64,000 bases of DNA from Flagellimonas zhangzhouensis (GTDB lineage: Bacteria; Bacteroidota; Bacteroidia; Flavobacteriales; Flavobacteriaceae): assembly GCF_900102925.1 (NCBI RefSeq), contig NZ_FNKI01000002.1, positions 186,001 through 250,000 of the forward strand. Reading direction: 5' to 3'. Under the pieces are notes generated by a model. It saw nothing but the letters and a program-made list of their open reading frames with translations. It had not been told where the DNA came from and did no database searches. Shown in pieces: positions 7,883-16,334 of this stretch; positions within the stretch are counted from its first letter, which is position 1; every line of letters starts with the position of its first letter. A program made the position numbers and the translations under genes.

Positions 7883-7967
7883 AATCAAGTTATTATTGCC
7901 CCTGTTTTTCTGTTGTTAGAGTAGTATTTAGTTACTTTGTTGTTAACACTAATCTTAAACTATTTCT

Positions 7968-8840
7968 ATGGCTTCAGGGTTTTTTGCCGTGTTGGACGAC
8001 ATTTCTGCATTGATGGACGATGTGGCAACCATGAGTAAAATTGCAACCAAAAAAACAGCGGGTATTTTGGGGGATGACTTGGCGGTAAATGCTGAAAAAG
8101 CAACAGGATTTTTATCCAGCCGTGAAATTCCTGTGCTGTGGGCCATCACCAAAGGTTCTTTTTTAAACAAGTTGATCATACTTCCGATTGCATTTTTGTT
8201 GAGCGCCTATTTACCTGTTGCCATAACCATTATTTTGATTTTGGGTGGTGTGTATTTGGCCTATGAAGGTGCCGAAAAAGTATACGAATACATTTTTCAC
8301 CGCAATGAAGATGAACACAAACCGAAGATTGATGAGGTTCCCGAAGAAGAACTCCCAGAATTGGAAAAGCAAAAGATAAAACAGGCCATTGTTACCGATT
8401 TTATACTCTCAATCGAAATTGTAATTATTGCATTAAGTACAGTTGTGAATGAACCGTTAACCATTCAGATAGCGACTGTTTCGGTGGTGGCGTTGTTGGC
8501 CACTGTTGGAGTTTATGGTATTGTGGCCTTGATTGTTCGTATGGATGATTACGGGTACAAACTCATTAATTTAAATAAAGAAACTGACAGCTTTTCGGAT
8601 AATGTGGGGAATGTATTGGTAAATGCACTTCCAAAAATTATCAAGGCACTATCCATTGTTGGGACTTTGGCATTACTTCTTGTATCTGGTGGAATCTTTA
8701 ACCACAACATTGAGTTTTTCCATCATTTGTTTCCTAGTCTTCCGACCCTGCTTAAAGATTTTATCTTTGGATTGGTTATTGGCTTTGTAGCACTTCTGTT
8801 AATGAAGTTGGTGAAAAAGCTTTTCAAGAGTAAAAAATAA
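7968..8840 (+). CDS. DUF808 family inner-membrane protein (YedI-like)
   Basis: The 290-residue protein begins MASGFFAVLDDISALMDDV, the characteristic start of the DUF808/YedI family. The conserved KTAGILGDDLAVNAEKATG segment follows near residue 28, then several transmembrane helices. A charged loop (residues about 108-135) separates the membrane halves, and the C-terminus is Lys-rich. The family has no assigned function. The next gene starts 13 bp downstream, so the two may be co-transcribed. Confidence 0.9.
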   Translation: MASGFFAVLDDISALMDDVATMSKIATKKTAGILGDDLAVNAEKATGFLSSREIPVLWAITKGSFLNKLIILPIAFLLSAYLPVAITIILILGGVYLAYEGAEKVYEYIFHRNEDEHKPKIDEVPEEELPELEKQKIKQAIVTDFILSIEIVIIALSTVVNEPLTIQIATVSVVALLATVGVYGIVALIVRMDDYGYKLINLNKETDSFSDNVGNVLVNALPKIIKALSIVGTLALLLVSGGIFNHNIEFFHHLFPSLPTLLKDFIFGLVIGFVALLLMKLVKKLFKSKK

Positions 8841-8853
8841 TCTAACTGTTGGT

Positions 8854-9222
8854 ATGAATCCAGCTGAAGAATATATCATCAACCAGAAAGAACCCTACAG
8901 AAGTGTTTTGTTGCATCTAAAAGCTGTGATTGAGTCGGTTGTAATAGATGTAGATATGAAGTACAAATGGGGTATTCCTTGCTTTTATGCTGGAAAACAG
9001 CCCATCTGCTATTTAAATGTGTCCCAAAAAAAGAAGTTTGTGGACATTGCCTTTTGGAATTCAGCCCATTTGACTTTGCACACCGATAAAATGGTGAGTG
9101 AAAACCGAAAGGTGGTTAAGTCCCTTCGCTATTTTTCGTTGGAAGAAATTGACCAAGAGGTGTTGGTTGAAGTTTTACAGGAATGTTACTTGCTCAAGCA
9201 TAAAGGTTTTTATAAGAGATAA
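8854..9222 (+). CDS. DUF1801 domain protein
   Basis: A 122-residue soluble protein with the DUF1801 pattern: an N-terminal helix (MNPAEEYIINQKEPYRSVLLHLKAV is in this style), then MKYKWGIPCFY, LNVSQKKKFVDIAF, and a C-terminal Lys-rich helix. Members resemble YdhG of Bacillus and have an iron-chaperone/frataxin-like fold, but their activity is not settled. It follows the DUF808 gene by 13 bp and converges on the PepSY gene with a 4-bp gap. Confidence 0.82.
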   Translation: MNPAEEYIINQKEPYRSVLLHLKAVIESVVIDVDMKYKWGIPCFYAGKQPICYLNVSQKKKFVDIAFWNSAHLTLHTDKMVSENRKVVKSLRYFSLEEIDQEVLVEVLQECYLLKHKGFYKR

Positions 9223-9226
9223 TTTT

Positions 9227-10801
9227 TCAAATTTTTTGACTGGCGACCTTCCCAATCTCTTTCTTGCCTAATTTGAAGAACACAATCCAAAGTGATACGA
9301 CCCCCAAGATCAACCAAAGCAAATCCACCAAAAGGATATGTTGATATCCGTTTTGATAGGCAACCCACATCCAATTACCTGTTGTAATTCCGTTTGCTAT
9401 CGGAACCAACAATCCTAAAACACCACCAGAGATCAACGTCCATTTGTTGGTGAAAGCAATATTTTTTTTAAGGATAAAGAATACAGTAGCGACCAACCAG
9501 ATTAAAAAATAGGTTTTGTAGAGAAAGCCCATATTAACCGTTGAGGCAAACTTTACAATGATAAATTCCAATGCGGTTACAGGCAACAAAGTTAGGCAAA
9601 TGGCCATATACCAATTGGCAACTTGTTGGTTGAACTTTCGTCGCTTTTCAGGTATGTTCTTTTTATCTCTGGCCACGAGCCAAATCATAATTCCAGAGAG
9701 AATCACAAAACAGGAAACCAATCCTAGAATAAAGGAAATTATTCGTAACCCGTATCCAGTATAATCACCAAAATGGAGGCGGAACATCATATTTTTCACC
9801 CCATCTAAATAGGAGGTTGAGGCAATGGGCACTTTTTCTTGTGCAATGGAACCATCCGCGACTTTGTAAATACGATACCCCAAACCATTGAGTTTGGTGT
9901 CATACCCGAGATAACCACTAATGGCAGCGTGCATATTTTGGTCGCCGTAGTTGAAAATATGGGTTTCGGTTACTCTAAAATCACCCCATTCTTTTTGCAT
10001 TTCCATTACATATTGATCCAGATTGATGGTCTTGTCCAATTTTTCGTTCTGAAATTCATAAACAGGATGGTTATACTCCAAATCTTCGTACAATTTATTC
10101 GCATCGCCATCGTATAAACCCATCACCATAGGGAGTACCAGAATACCTTTCAATAAAAAGAAAGCTCCCGTAACGGCATATACAAATTGAAACGGGAAGC
10201 CTATTACTCCAAGAGCGGTATGGGCATCTGTCCACATGGTTTTTAATTTGGCCCAAGGCCTAAAAGTGTAAAAGTTGGAAACAATTTTGTTCCAGTGTAC
10301 CAAGATTCCTGTGATGATTGCAAAGAGAAAAAAGAAGGCGACAATGCCAGCCAGTGTTCTTCCGTAAGGGTAGGGGATCTGATCTAAAAAATGGAGGCGG
10401 TATAGGAATTCTCCCAAATGATAATTGTCTGCATAGCTTTCGGTTTTGGTCTTGGCTTCGGGATCCAAATAGAAAAATACGGGTGTCTTATCTTCCTCCG
10501 ATGCCAATGTGTCTTTGGTTGCTCCCAAGTTGACGGTAATGCTTCTTTCGTTGTAATAATGTCGTAGTTCTACATCCCGACCGTATAAATTGTATTCAAG
10601 CGAAAGGTCATTTAAATGACTGTCAATTCCCTCAGGCATAGCATCTTCTTGGCTTACATGATGTCCACGTTGCCAATTGGCAATTTCATCCCTAAAAAAG
10701 GAGAATGATCCTGTGAAGAAAATAACGTAGAGTGCAACACTGATTACAATACCGCTTACGGTATGTGTATGGAACAAAATATTGTAAATGCGGTTTCCCA
10801 T
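9227..10801 (-). CDS. PepSY-associated transmembrane protein, metal-uptake type
   Basis: The 524-residue membrane protein starts at ATG 10801, 4 bp after the upstream gene's stop; an in-frame TTG at 10849 would force an overlap. The opening HTHTVSGIV and first transmembrane helix, a large periplasmic loop (about residues 35-155), two more helices, a second loop and a block of four C-terminal helices give the PepSY_TM layout. Relatives sit beside siderophore receptors and are thought to act in iron release or reduction at the inner membrane, often with haem-binding histidines. It is the last gene of a five-gene operon headed by a TonB receptor, which fits that role. Confidence 0.86.
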   Translation of the reverse strand: MGNRIYNILFHTHTVSGIVISVALYVIFFTGSFSFFRDEIANWQRGHHVSQEDAMPEGIDSHLNDLSLEYNLYGRDVELRHYYNERSITVNLGATKDTLASEEDKTPVFFYLDPEAKTKTESYADNYHLGEFLYRLHFLDQIPYPYGRTLAGIVAFFFLFAIITGILVHWNKIVSNFYTFRPWAKLKTMWTDAHTALGVIGFPFQFVYAVTGAFFLLKGILVLPMVMGLYDGDANKLYEDLEYNHPVYEFQNEKLDKTINLDQYVMEMQKEWGDFRVTETHIFNYGDQNMHAAISGYLGYDTKLNGLGYRIYKVADGSIAQEKVPIASTSYLDGVKNMMFRLHFGDYTGYGLRIISFILGLVSCFVILSGIMIWLVARDKKNIPEKRRKFNQQVANWYMAICLTLLPVTALEFIIVKFASTVNMGFLYKTYFLIWLVATVFFILKKNIAFTNKWTLISGGVLGLLVPIANGITTGNWMWVAYQNGYQHILLVDLLWLILGVVSLWIVFFKLGKKEIGKVASQKI

Positions 10802-10805
10802 AGTT

Positions 10806-11105
10806 TTAAACAAGAGGGTTGGTTTGGTTTCCGAAATAGAAAATGACAAAGAGGACTAGGCTGATCATTAGGTAGATGCCCCAGACTTTCCAGCCGTTTT
10901 TGCCCAAAAAGGCAACCACCATTAAAACGGCCCATAAAATAAATGCCGAAAAGGTGCTGGTAATAATTACCGCCACATGGTTGAACCAACTGGCTAAAGC
11001 CATATGGAACATTACAGCTACGATAAGTCCACCTATAATAGCCGCTGTAATCTTTGCAAATCGTTGCGAGGGAGATGGGGTCAGATATTTTTTGTTGGCT
11101 GGCAT
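10806..11105 (-). CDS. Small three-helix membrane protein of the iron-type operon
   Basis: 99 residues with three hydrophobic segments (about 17-37, 43-66 and 75-92). A basic N-terminus (MPANKKYLTPSPSQRFAK) suggests the N-terminus is inside. The layout resembles the DUF3649-type small proteins found beside PepSY genes in siderophore-uptake clusters of other phyla, but I cannot confirm family membership by eye. Its position, 3-4 bp from both neighbours, shows it is part of the operon. Confidence 0.7.
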   Translation of the reverse strand: MPANKKYLTPSPSQRFAKITAAIIGGLIVAVMFHMALASWFNHVAVIITSTFSAFILWAVLMVVAFLGKNGWKVWGIYLMISLVLFVIFYFGNQTNPLV

Positions 11106-11108
11106 AGG

Positions 11109-11441
11109 TTAAAACAATATGGTTTCAAAAAGGATGGAGCATATAAATAGGATGCCCAAAAAACGGTAGTTCAATAAACGCAAGGGAGCCAATAGAATAA
11201 CCAAGCTGGCAACAGTCATTAACAAAATGAAAAAAGTGAACGTTCCCGAACCTACGCCCCAAAAAAAGCAGCTAAGCCCCAATGAGAAAATCATTAGGGC
11301 CAAACTGGCTAATTGAGATGGCTTTTTATGTTCACCCGACCATTTCTCCAGGCCTAAATTCCCAACGGCAGCCATTTTTTTTGAGGTGCCATATGAAAGA
11401 TAAAAGGCCAAAAAGGTGAGCAATGAAATGAAGGTGACCAT
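11109..11441 (-). CDS. Small membrane protein of the iron-type operon
   Basis: 110 residues with an N-terminal hydrophobic segment (MVTFISLLTFLAFYLSYGTS), a short cytosolic Lys-rich loop and two or three further helices. In size and place it matches DUF3325-like small membrane proteins next to PepSY proteins in iron-uptake clusters, but the sequence match is only suggestive. It is separated from the DUF4198 gene by 3 bp and from the next small gene by 3 bp, so the set is almost certainly translated from one mRNA. Confidence 0.7.
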   Translation of the reverse strand: MVTFISLLTFLAFYLSYGTSKKMAAVGNLGLEKWSGEHKKPSQLASLALMIFSLGLSCFFWGVGSGTFTFFILLMTVASLVILLAPLRLLNYRFLGILFICSILFETILF

Positions 11442-11444
11442 GAC

Positions 11445-12161
11445 TTATCGTTTAATACAATAGGTGGCGCAATGCCAAATAAATTCGTAATCCTCGCCAT
11501 TATAGGTTCCTGGAATTTCTTCCTTGGTCGTGGTCTCAACAATGTATTTGGTCCTCCAAGGCAGGGTAAAAGAAACTTCCCCATTGTCGTCGGTGTACAA
11601 TGTTTTTGACCATAGATCGGAAACATAAACTTTAAGCTCATTTTTGGCTATGGGTTGTCCTTTGTACATTACTTGAAGTTGGATTTCTTCGCCATCATTT
11701 TTCAATTGCTTCACAACAATTCCATCAGGATTTTCAGCTTTTGTATCGCCATTAGCCTCTACTTGAACTTTTGCCGTTGCATGATAGTGCGTTTTAAAAA
11801 TTCCAAAATCGTATTGTGTGTAATCGATTACGTCGATTTCATTGTTGTTCAAGGCAATGGTGTAAACTCCCTTTTCTGTTGGGGTAAAACTGGCCAAATA
11901 ATGGTCTTCTTTGGCTGTTGTGCTCAACTGGGTCTTTGTGCCATTGGGAGCGATTACCCAAAGGGTAAATTTGGAAACTGCAGGAAATGCTTCGCCCTCA
12001 ACTTTTTCGATAACTCCATAAGTGTACTCTCCATAATGCACACGAACTTCCTGTACTTGACCCAATGCTCCTGTACCATTGGTCTCTATCCATAAATAAT
12101 GGGCCGATGCTGACAATAATGGTAAGGTGATTAGCAATATTGTTGCAATAAGTTTTTTCAT
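11445..12161 (-). CDS. DUF4198 periplasmic protein of the iron-type operon
   Basis: This 238-residue protein carries a signal peptide (MKKLIATILLITLPLLSASA) followed directly by HYLWIETNG, the usual start of mature DUF4198 proteins. The rest is all-beta, in two Ig-like parts: the first runs to about residue 120 (TPTEKGVYTIALNN), and the second contains a carboxypeptidase-regulatory-like LYTDDNGEVSFTLPW. DUF4198 proteins are linked to metal (Ni, Co, Fe) uptake and TonB receptors. The gene starts 9 bp after the receptor gene. Histidines at the mature N-terminus and the terminal HCATYC are possible metal ligands (inference). Confidence 0.85.
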   Translation of the reverse strand: MKKLIATILLITLPLLSASAHYLWIETNGTGALGQVQEVRVHYGEYTYGVIEKVEGEAFPAVSKFTLWVIAPNGTKTQLSTTAKEDHYLASFTPTEKGVYTIALNNNEIDVIDYTQYDFGIFKTHYHATAKVQVEANGDTKAENPDGIVVKQLKNDGEEIQLQVMYKGQPIAKNELKVYVSDLWSKTLYTDDNGEVSFTLPWRTKYIVETTTKEEIPGTYNGEDYEFIWHCATYCIKR

Positions 12162-12170
12162 GACTTTCTC

Positions 12171-14633
12171 TTAGAATTTATAAGTGAAGTTGGCAGAAAG
12201 ACTTCTCAAGTTTTGAGGGCTGATGGTAGACCAACCTTTGTAATAGTCTTTGTTTGCAATGTTGTCCAACTTCAAAGTGATCCTGAAATCCCTTGCTTCA
12301 TAAAAAGTTGAGGCATTCAGAATGGTATATTCATCAATGGTGAATGTGCCGTTGGTTCTATTGAAGATTTTGTTTTCACTGGCGTAGTTTCCACCAAAAC
12401 CAAGCCCAAAGTTTTCTAAGGCTCCTTGGGTGAATCGATAGCTTGCCCAAACGTTGACCAAGTTCATTGGGCCTGCGCTTTCAGGTCTAAATCCTGTGAA
12501 ACTAGCAGCTCCTTCAACCAATTCGCTGTCGTTATAGCTGTATCCTGCAACAATATTCAAGCCATCAACAGGAGAGGCGATAAGACTTGCTTCAAAACCT
12601 TTGCTGGTCTGTTCCCCATCTTGGGTGTAGTAATAGTTGTCAGCATCAGTGTCGATACGTTGTGCCATATCGCTCACGGTAATGTCGTAGTAGCTGAAAG
12701 TGGCGGAAAGTTTGTCGTTAAACAAGTTCAATTTGGCACCTACCTCAAACTGGTTGGCATGCTCTGGATTCAATGCTCTTACGGAAGTGTTTCCGTCGGA
12801 TAGTTCTGTTACAGGGGCCACATTGCTAAATCCGTTCATATAATTGGCGAATATGGATACTGTGTTCAAGATAGGCTGATACACCACTCCAAATTTTGGA
12901 GAAAATGCCGTTTGATTGTATCCGTCGTTGGAAAAACGATCCACTCGCAAACTTGCCATAGCAGACAATTCAGGCAATAGGTTTATGACGTTTGAAGCGT
13001 ATGCACTAAAGATTTCTTGCTCTGCTTCACTGAATTGTGCTCCTGGGTTGGACAAAGTTGCGATTCCCGCGTCGGCACCAGCTTGTGTCAACACACCTGA
13101 ATCGTACAAACCAGTTCCCATCGGCGTTCCATAATAGGCATGTAGGGCAGGGGCAACGGCTTGGAATTCATCAGGGTTTTGACCTACGTAAATAAAACCT
13201 TGGTTTCCGTAACCTGTACTGTTGTTGATTAATCTGGTTTTGAAATAATCCAATCCAACCACTAAACGGTTGCGCATGTTTCCAATGTTGAAATCACCGA
13301 TAAAGTTTTGTTGGATATCAGTTCCCAAGGTTTCAGAGTTTTGGTTGCTGGTGTAGCGAGCCAAAATAATACCGTCTTCAATAGGTGCACCAGATAAGGC
13401 TTCCACAGTTGAGGTTATTTCATATAAATAAGAGTAGTAACCATCCGACTTTGCATTGGATCTGGAGATTACAGTCTGAGAGGTCCAAGAATCGTTCAAA
13501 ATGTAGTTCATTTGACCTTGCAGACTGTAAGTAGGTGTATCGATGTACAAATCGTTGCTGGTGTAAGAACGTTTGTAGTCGTAACCCAATTCATCCAGAT
13601 TGGTTACGCGAAGTGGCGAACTGCGGTCAACAAATAGCATAGTTTGGTTAGTGCTTCTGCCATTGTAAAATTCTGTATTGATGTTGAATGAAAGTCTATC
13701 ACTGGCCTGAAATGCCAATGATGGCGCAAAGAAAAACGACTTTCTGAATCCAGCATCTTGGTAGCTGTTCTGTGTGTGGTAGGAAGTGTTCACGCGAAGA
13801 GCAATGTTATTTTGGTTGCCCAAGGTGGAGTTGACATCGGCACTTACCCTGTTCAATCCATAACTGCCAGAAGTGTAAGAAATATTACCTCCAAAACCGT
13901 AGAATGGTTTTTTGGTGTTGATGTTGATCAATCCACCGTAAGAAATCAAACTACTACCATATAAAGTTCCCGATGGGCCTTTGATCACTTCGATGGATTC
14001 TACATTGGCAGGATCTGGACTTCCGTTGGTCAAGCCTGGCAATCCGTTGATCATGGTAGGTTGTACAGCAAAGCCACGAAGCGAGAAATATCCAGCACCA
14101 TCGTTTCCTCTACCTGTTGATTCCCAAAGTTTGTCGATTCCAGGGGCGTTTTTAAGGGCGTCATCAAAATTGGTCACTACTTGATCTTGCAACAATTCGG
14201 TGGAGATGGAATTATACACCTGTGGATTTTCAATGTCCTTCAAGGGCATTTTGGATACGTAAACACTTGCCTTTCGGGCATATTTGTTGATTTGGTCCCC
14301 TTCAACAACCACCTCATTGAGCTGTTCTTGGCGTTCCACCAAAGTGATGGTCTGAACATTGGTGGTTTGATTTGCATAAACGGTCACTGTTTTATTCTGC
14401 GTACCAAAACCTACCATCGAAAATGTCAAAGTGTACGAGCCAGGGGCAAGGTCAGTGATTTTATATGCACCTGAATAATCGGTATTGGTACCTAAACTGG
14501 TGTTGGAAACAGCAATGTTCACATTTGCCAACGGATTGTTTCTTTGGTCGGTTACTTTACCAGTAATGTTTCCTGATTGGGCTTGCGCAAAAGAGTAAAA
14601 TGCCAAGCTTAGGATGAGCAATATATGTTTCAT
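12171..14633 (-). CDS. TonB-dependent siderophore-type receptor
   Basis: The 820-residue outer-membrane receptor starts at ATG 14633; a 13-codon open extension upstream overlaps the promoter. After the signal peptide (MKHILLILSLAFYSFAQAQ) comes a carboxypeptidase-regulatory-like beta domain (about residues 20-105), then a plug containing the conserved FSLRGF, a NGLPG segment and SIEVIKGPSGTLYGSS, and a barrel ending in the aromatic F (NFTYKF). The plug pattern is that of siderophore receptors of the FhuA/FpvA group. It takes up a ferric or other metal chelate using TonB energy. It is first in an operon with DUF4198, two small membrane proteins and a PepSY protein, and lies behind a promoter flanked by two metal-regulator-like boxes. 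The ligand is unknown. Confidence 0.92.
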   Translation of the reverse strand: MKHILLILSLAFYSFAQAQSGNITGKVTDQRNNPLANVNIAVSNTSLGTNTDYSGAYKITDLAPGSYTLTFSMVGFGTQNKTVTVYANQTTNVQTITLVERQEQLNEVVVEGDQINKYARKASVYVSKMPLKDIENPQVYNSISTELLQDQVVTNFDDALKNAPGIDKLWESTGRGNDGAGYFSLRGFAVQPTMINGLPGLTNGSPDPANVESIEVIKGPSGTLYGSSLISYGGLININTKKPFYGFGGNISYTSGSYGLNRVSADVNSTLGNQNNIALRVNTSYHTQNSYQDAGFRKSFFFAPSLAFQASDRLSFNINTEFYNGRSTNQTMLFVDRSSPLRVTNLDELGYDYKRSYTSNDLYIDTPTYSLQGQMNYILNDSWTSQTVISRSNAKSDGYYSYLYEITSTVEALSGAPIEDGIILARYTSNQNSETLGTDIQQNFIGDFNIGNMRNRLVVGLDYFKTRLINNSTGYGNQGFIYVGQNPDEFQAVAPALHAYYGTPMGTGLYDSGVLTQAGADAGIATLSNPGAQFSEAEQEIFSAYASNVINLLPELSAMASLRVDRFSNDGYNQTAFSPKFGVVYQPILNTVSIFANYMNGFSNVAPVTELSDGNTSVRALNPEHANQFEVGAKLNLFNDKLSATFSYYDITVSDMAQRIDTDADNYYYTQDGEQTSKGFEASLIASPVDGLNIVAGYSYNDSELVEGAASFTGFRPESAGPMNLVNVWASYRFTQGALENFGLGFGGNYASENKIFNRTNGTFTIDEYTILNASTFYEARDFRITLKLDNIANKDYYKGWSTISPQNLRSLSANFTYKF

Positions 14634-14638
14634 TTTAT

Positions 14639-14659
14639 TATTTGAAATTAGTCTAAATA
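14639..14659. promoter_or_regulatory. Metal-regulator-like box 1
   Basis: On the minus strand: TATTTAGACTAATT then TCAAATA. It matches box 2 in 19 of 21 positions in the opposite orientation and has partly palindromic ends (TATTTa/AAATA). It lies where the transcript would start, so a bound repressor would block transcription. A Fur- or DtxR-type iron box is my inference. Confidence 0.65.
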
Positions 14660-14669
14660 AATAGTTTCG

Positions 14670-14701
14670 CAAATGTATATGCCGAGAGCTATTTATCCAA
14701 A
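14670..14701 (-). promoter_or_regulatory. Promoter of the iron-type operon
   Basis: On the minus strand: -33 TTTG (14701-14698), a 20-bp spacer, and -7 TACATTTG (14677-14670), matching the Bacteroidota TTTG-N19-21-TAnnTTTG promoter. The predicted transcript start falls inside box 1. Confidence 0.75.
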
Positions 14702-14704
14702 ATA

Positions 14705-14725
14705 TATTTAGACTAATTATAAATA
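14705..14725. promoter_or_regulatory. Metal-regulator-like box 2
   Basis: On the plus strand: TATTTAGACTAATT then ATAAATA, pairing with itself in 8 of 10 positions around a central A. It abuts the -33 element of the operon promoter on the upstream side, the mirror placement of box 1. Confidence 0.65.
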
Positions 14726-14796
14726 AAATTTAAAACAATACGTAAGTATCTTTAAATCAATATATTAATTTTATAAGAAAAAGCTAAAACAGGTAC

Positions 14797-15615
14797 TTAA
14801 AGGGAGTTGATGGTCTTGCGAATGGCGGTTAAATCTGTCAATAATTTTCCCAATAAACTTAAATCAAGCATATTGGCACCATCACTTTTGGCATTGGCTG
14901 GATCAAAATGGGTCTCCATAAACAGTCCATCAACACCAGCTGCGATTCCTGCTCTGGACATGGTACCGATTAACGCAGGTCTTCCACCCGTTACCCCAGA
15001 AGATTGATTGGGTTGTTGTAGGGAGTGGGTTACATCCAAAACTACGGGAGCGTACTGTTTCATAGTTGGGATACCTCTAAAATCCACAATCATATCTTGA
15101 TAACCGAACATGGTTCCTCGGTCGGTGATTATGGCTTGTTCATTTCCCGTTTCTGTCACCTTGGTCACCGCATGTTTCATGCTTTCTGGACTCATAAACT
15201 GACCTTTTTTCAAGTTGACGACTTTTCCAGTTTCTGCTGCGGCAACCACCAAATCGGTTTGGCGAACCAAAAAAGCTGGTATTTGAAGTACATCCACATA
15301 TTCTGCGGCCATAGTGGCATCAGCAATTTCATGGATATCGGTAACTGTTGGAACTTTAAAGGTTTCAGAGACTTTTCTCAAAATTTTCAGTGCCTTTTCA
15401 TCCCCAATCCCTGTGAAAGAATCGATACGGCTACGGTTGGCCTTTTTAAAACTTCCTTTGAAAATATAAGGTATTTTCAAGTCATCGGTAATCGAGACCA
15501 CTTTCTCGGCAATACGCATGGCCATGTCCTCGCCTTCGATGGCACAAGGTCCTGCCAATAGAAAAAAGTTATCACCTTCGGAATGTTTTATCTGAGGAAT
15601 TTTGGTCAAGTCCAT
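14797..15615 (-). CDS. kdsA: 3-deoxy-8-phosphooctulonate (KDO-8-P) synthase
   Basis: 272 residues, the usual KdsA length. The enzyme condenses phosphoenolpyruvate with arabinose-5-phosphate to give KDO-8-phosphate for lipopolysaccharide core assembly in the cytoplasm. The opening FLLAGPCAIE, the KGSFKKANRSR phosphate-binding stretch, and the later DVTHSLQ and METHFDP segments are family hallmarks. Cys24 in AGPCAIE is the metal-ligand position that is Asn in the E. coli enzyme, so this is the metal-dependent class. A TATATTTG -7 element lies 16-23 bp upstream of the start on the minus strand. Confidence 0.96.
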   Translation of the reverse strand: MDLTKIPQIKHSEGDNFFLLAGPCAIEGEDMAMRIAEKVVSITDDLKIPYIFKGSFKKANRSRIDSFTGIGDEKALKILRKVSETFKVPTVTDIHEIADATMAAEYVDVLQIPAFLVRQTDLVVAAAETGKVVNLKKGQFMSPESMKHAVTKVTETGNEQAIITDRGTMFGYQDMIVDFRGIPTMKQYAPVVLDVTHSLQQPNQSSGVTGGRPALIGTMSRAGIAAGVDGLFMETHFDPANAKSDGANMLDLSLLGKLLTDLTAIRKTINSL

Positions 15616-15630
15616 TTCTTAAAGTTTGCA

Positions 15631-15638
15631 CAAATATA
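15631..15638 (-). promoter_or_regulatory. -7 promoter element of kdsA
   Basis: On the minus strand: TATATTTG, a match to TAnnTTTG, 16 bp before the start codon. A -33 TTG at normal spacing is not evident. Confidence 0.45.
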
Positions 15639-15688
15639 GTACTAAACCATGGTATACTTTTTAGATTTATCAAGATAAACCACTAACC

Positions 15689-16270
15689 ATGAAGTATACT
15701 TTTCTATTGTTTGTGTTGTGCTTATTTCCAGTTTTTTCACATGCACAATGGCAAGAAAGGGGTGGAACCTTTGATTTGATCCATCTGGAACGCCATCAAT
15801 TTAGATTGAACCTGTTGAGTCCTGGGTTTACCTATGAATTCGGAATTTTTAAGAACCAAAGTGTCTCTACCGATTTAGGTCTAGCCGCCGCCACTTATGA
15901 AGAGGGCTATGCCTTTGGATTGGCCAGTAACAATAGGTACCGTTACTATTACAATTTTGGTAGAAGGGAATATTTGGGAAAGAATACTTCTGGTAATTCA
16001 GCCAACTATATTGCTGCGGCTCAAGCTATTTTCTTTTCACAATTGCGCATTTCTACCAATATCGAAGGTCCAAAAGATTTCAACTTGGGATTTTACGGAT
16101 TGGTTTATGGGATTCAAAGAACCTTTAAAAATGGGTTTAATTTTAATGCAGAATTGGGTGCTGGATTTTATAAAGGTGATGGTATTCCTGATGGATACGG
16201 GCCTTTGTTTAATTTCACTTTCGGATGGGTGGCCACCAAACGGAAATCTAAAGAACCCATTTTCGACTAA
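15689..16270 (+). CDS. Small outer-membrane beta-barrel-like protein A
   Basis: 193 residues with a signal peptide (MKYTFLLFVLCLFPVFSHAQ). Alternating hydrophobic/aromatic strands follow (RLNLLSPGFTYEFGIF, NRYRYYYNFGRREY, NFNAELGAGFY), as in small eight-stranded barrels. A conserved GNSANYIA segment near residue 100 and GFYGLVYGIQR near residue 137 are shared with the next gene, so the two are tandem paralogs. No enzyme motif. Function unknown; localisation by signal peptide and strand pattern only. Confidence 0.75.
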   Translation: MKYTFLLFVLCLFPVFSHAQWQERGGTFDLIHLERHQFRLNLLSPGFTYEFGIFKNQSVSTDLGLAAATYEEGYAFGLASNNRYRYYYNFGRREYLGKNTSGNSANYIAAAQAIFFSQLRISTNIEGPKDFNLGFYGLVYGIQRTFKNGFNFNAELGAGFYKGDGIPDGYGPLFNFTFGWVATKRKSKEPIFD

Positions 16271-16334
16271 ATGGAAGCTTAAAACATACTATTTTCCCAA
16301 ACCAAAGGTTATAATAGTACCAAATTAACCTACA

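Noticed and set aside
15025..15561. 178-codon plus-strand frame inside kdsA
   Set aside because: Antisense shadow of a conserved enzyme.
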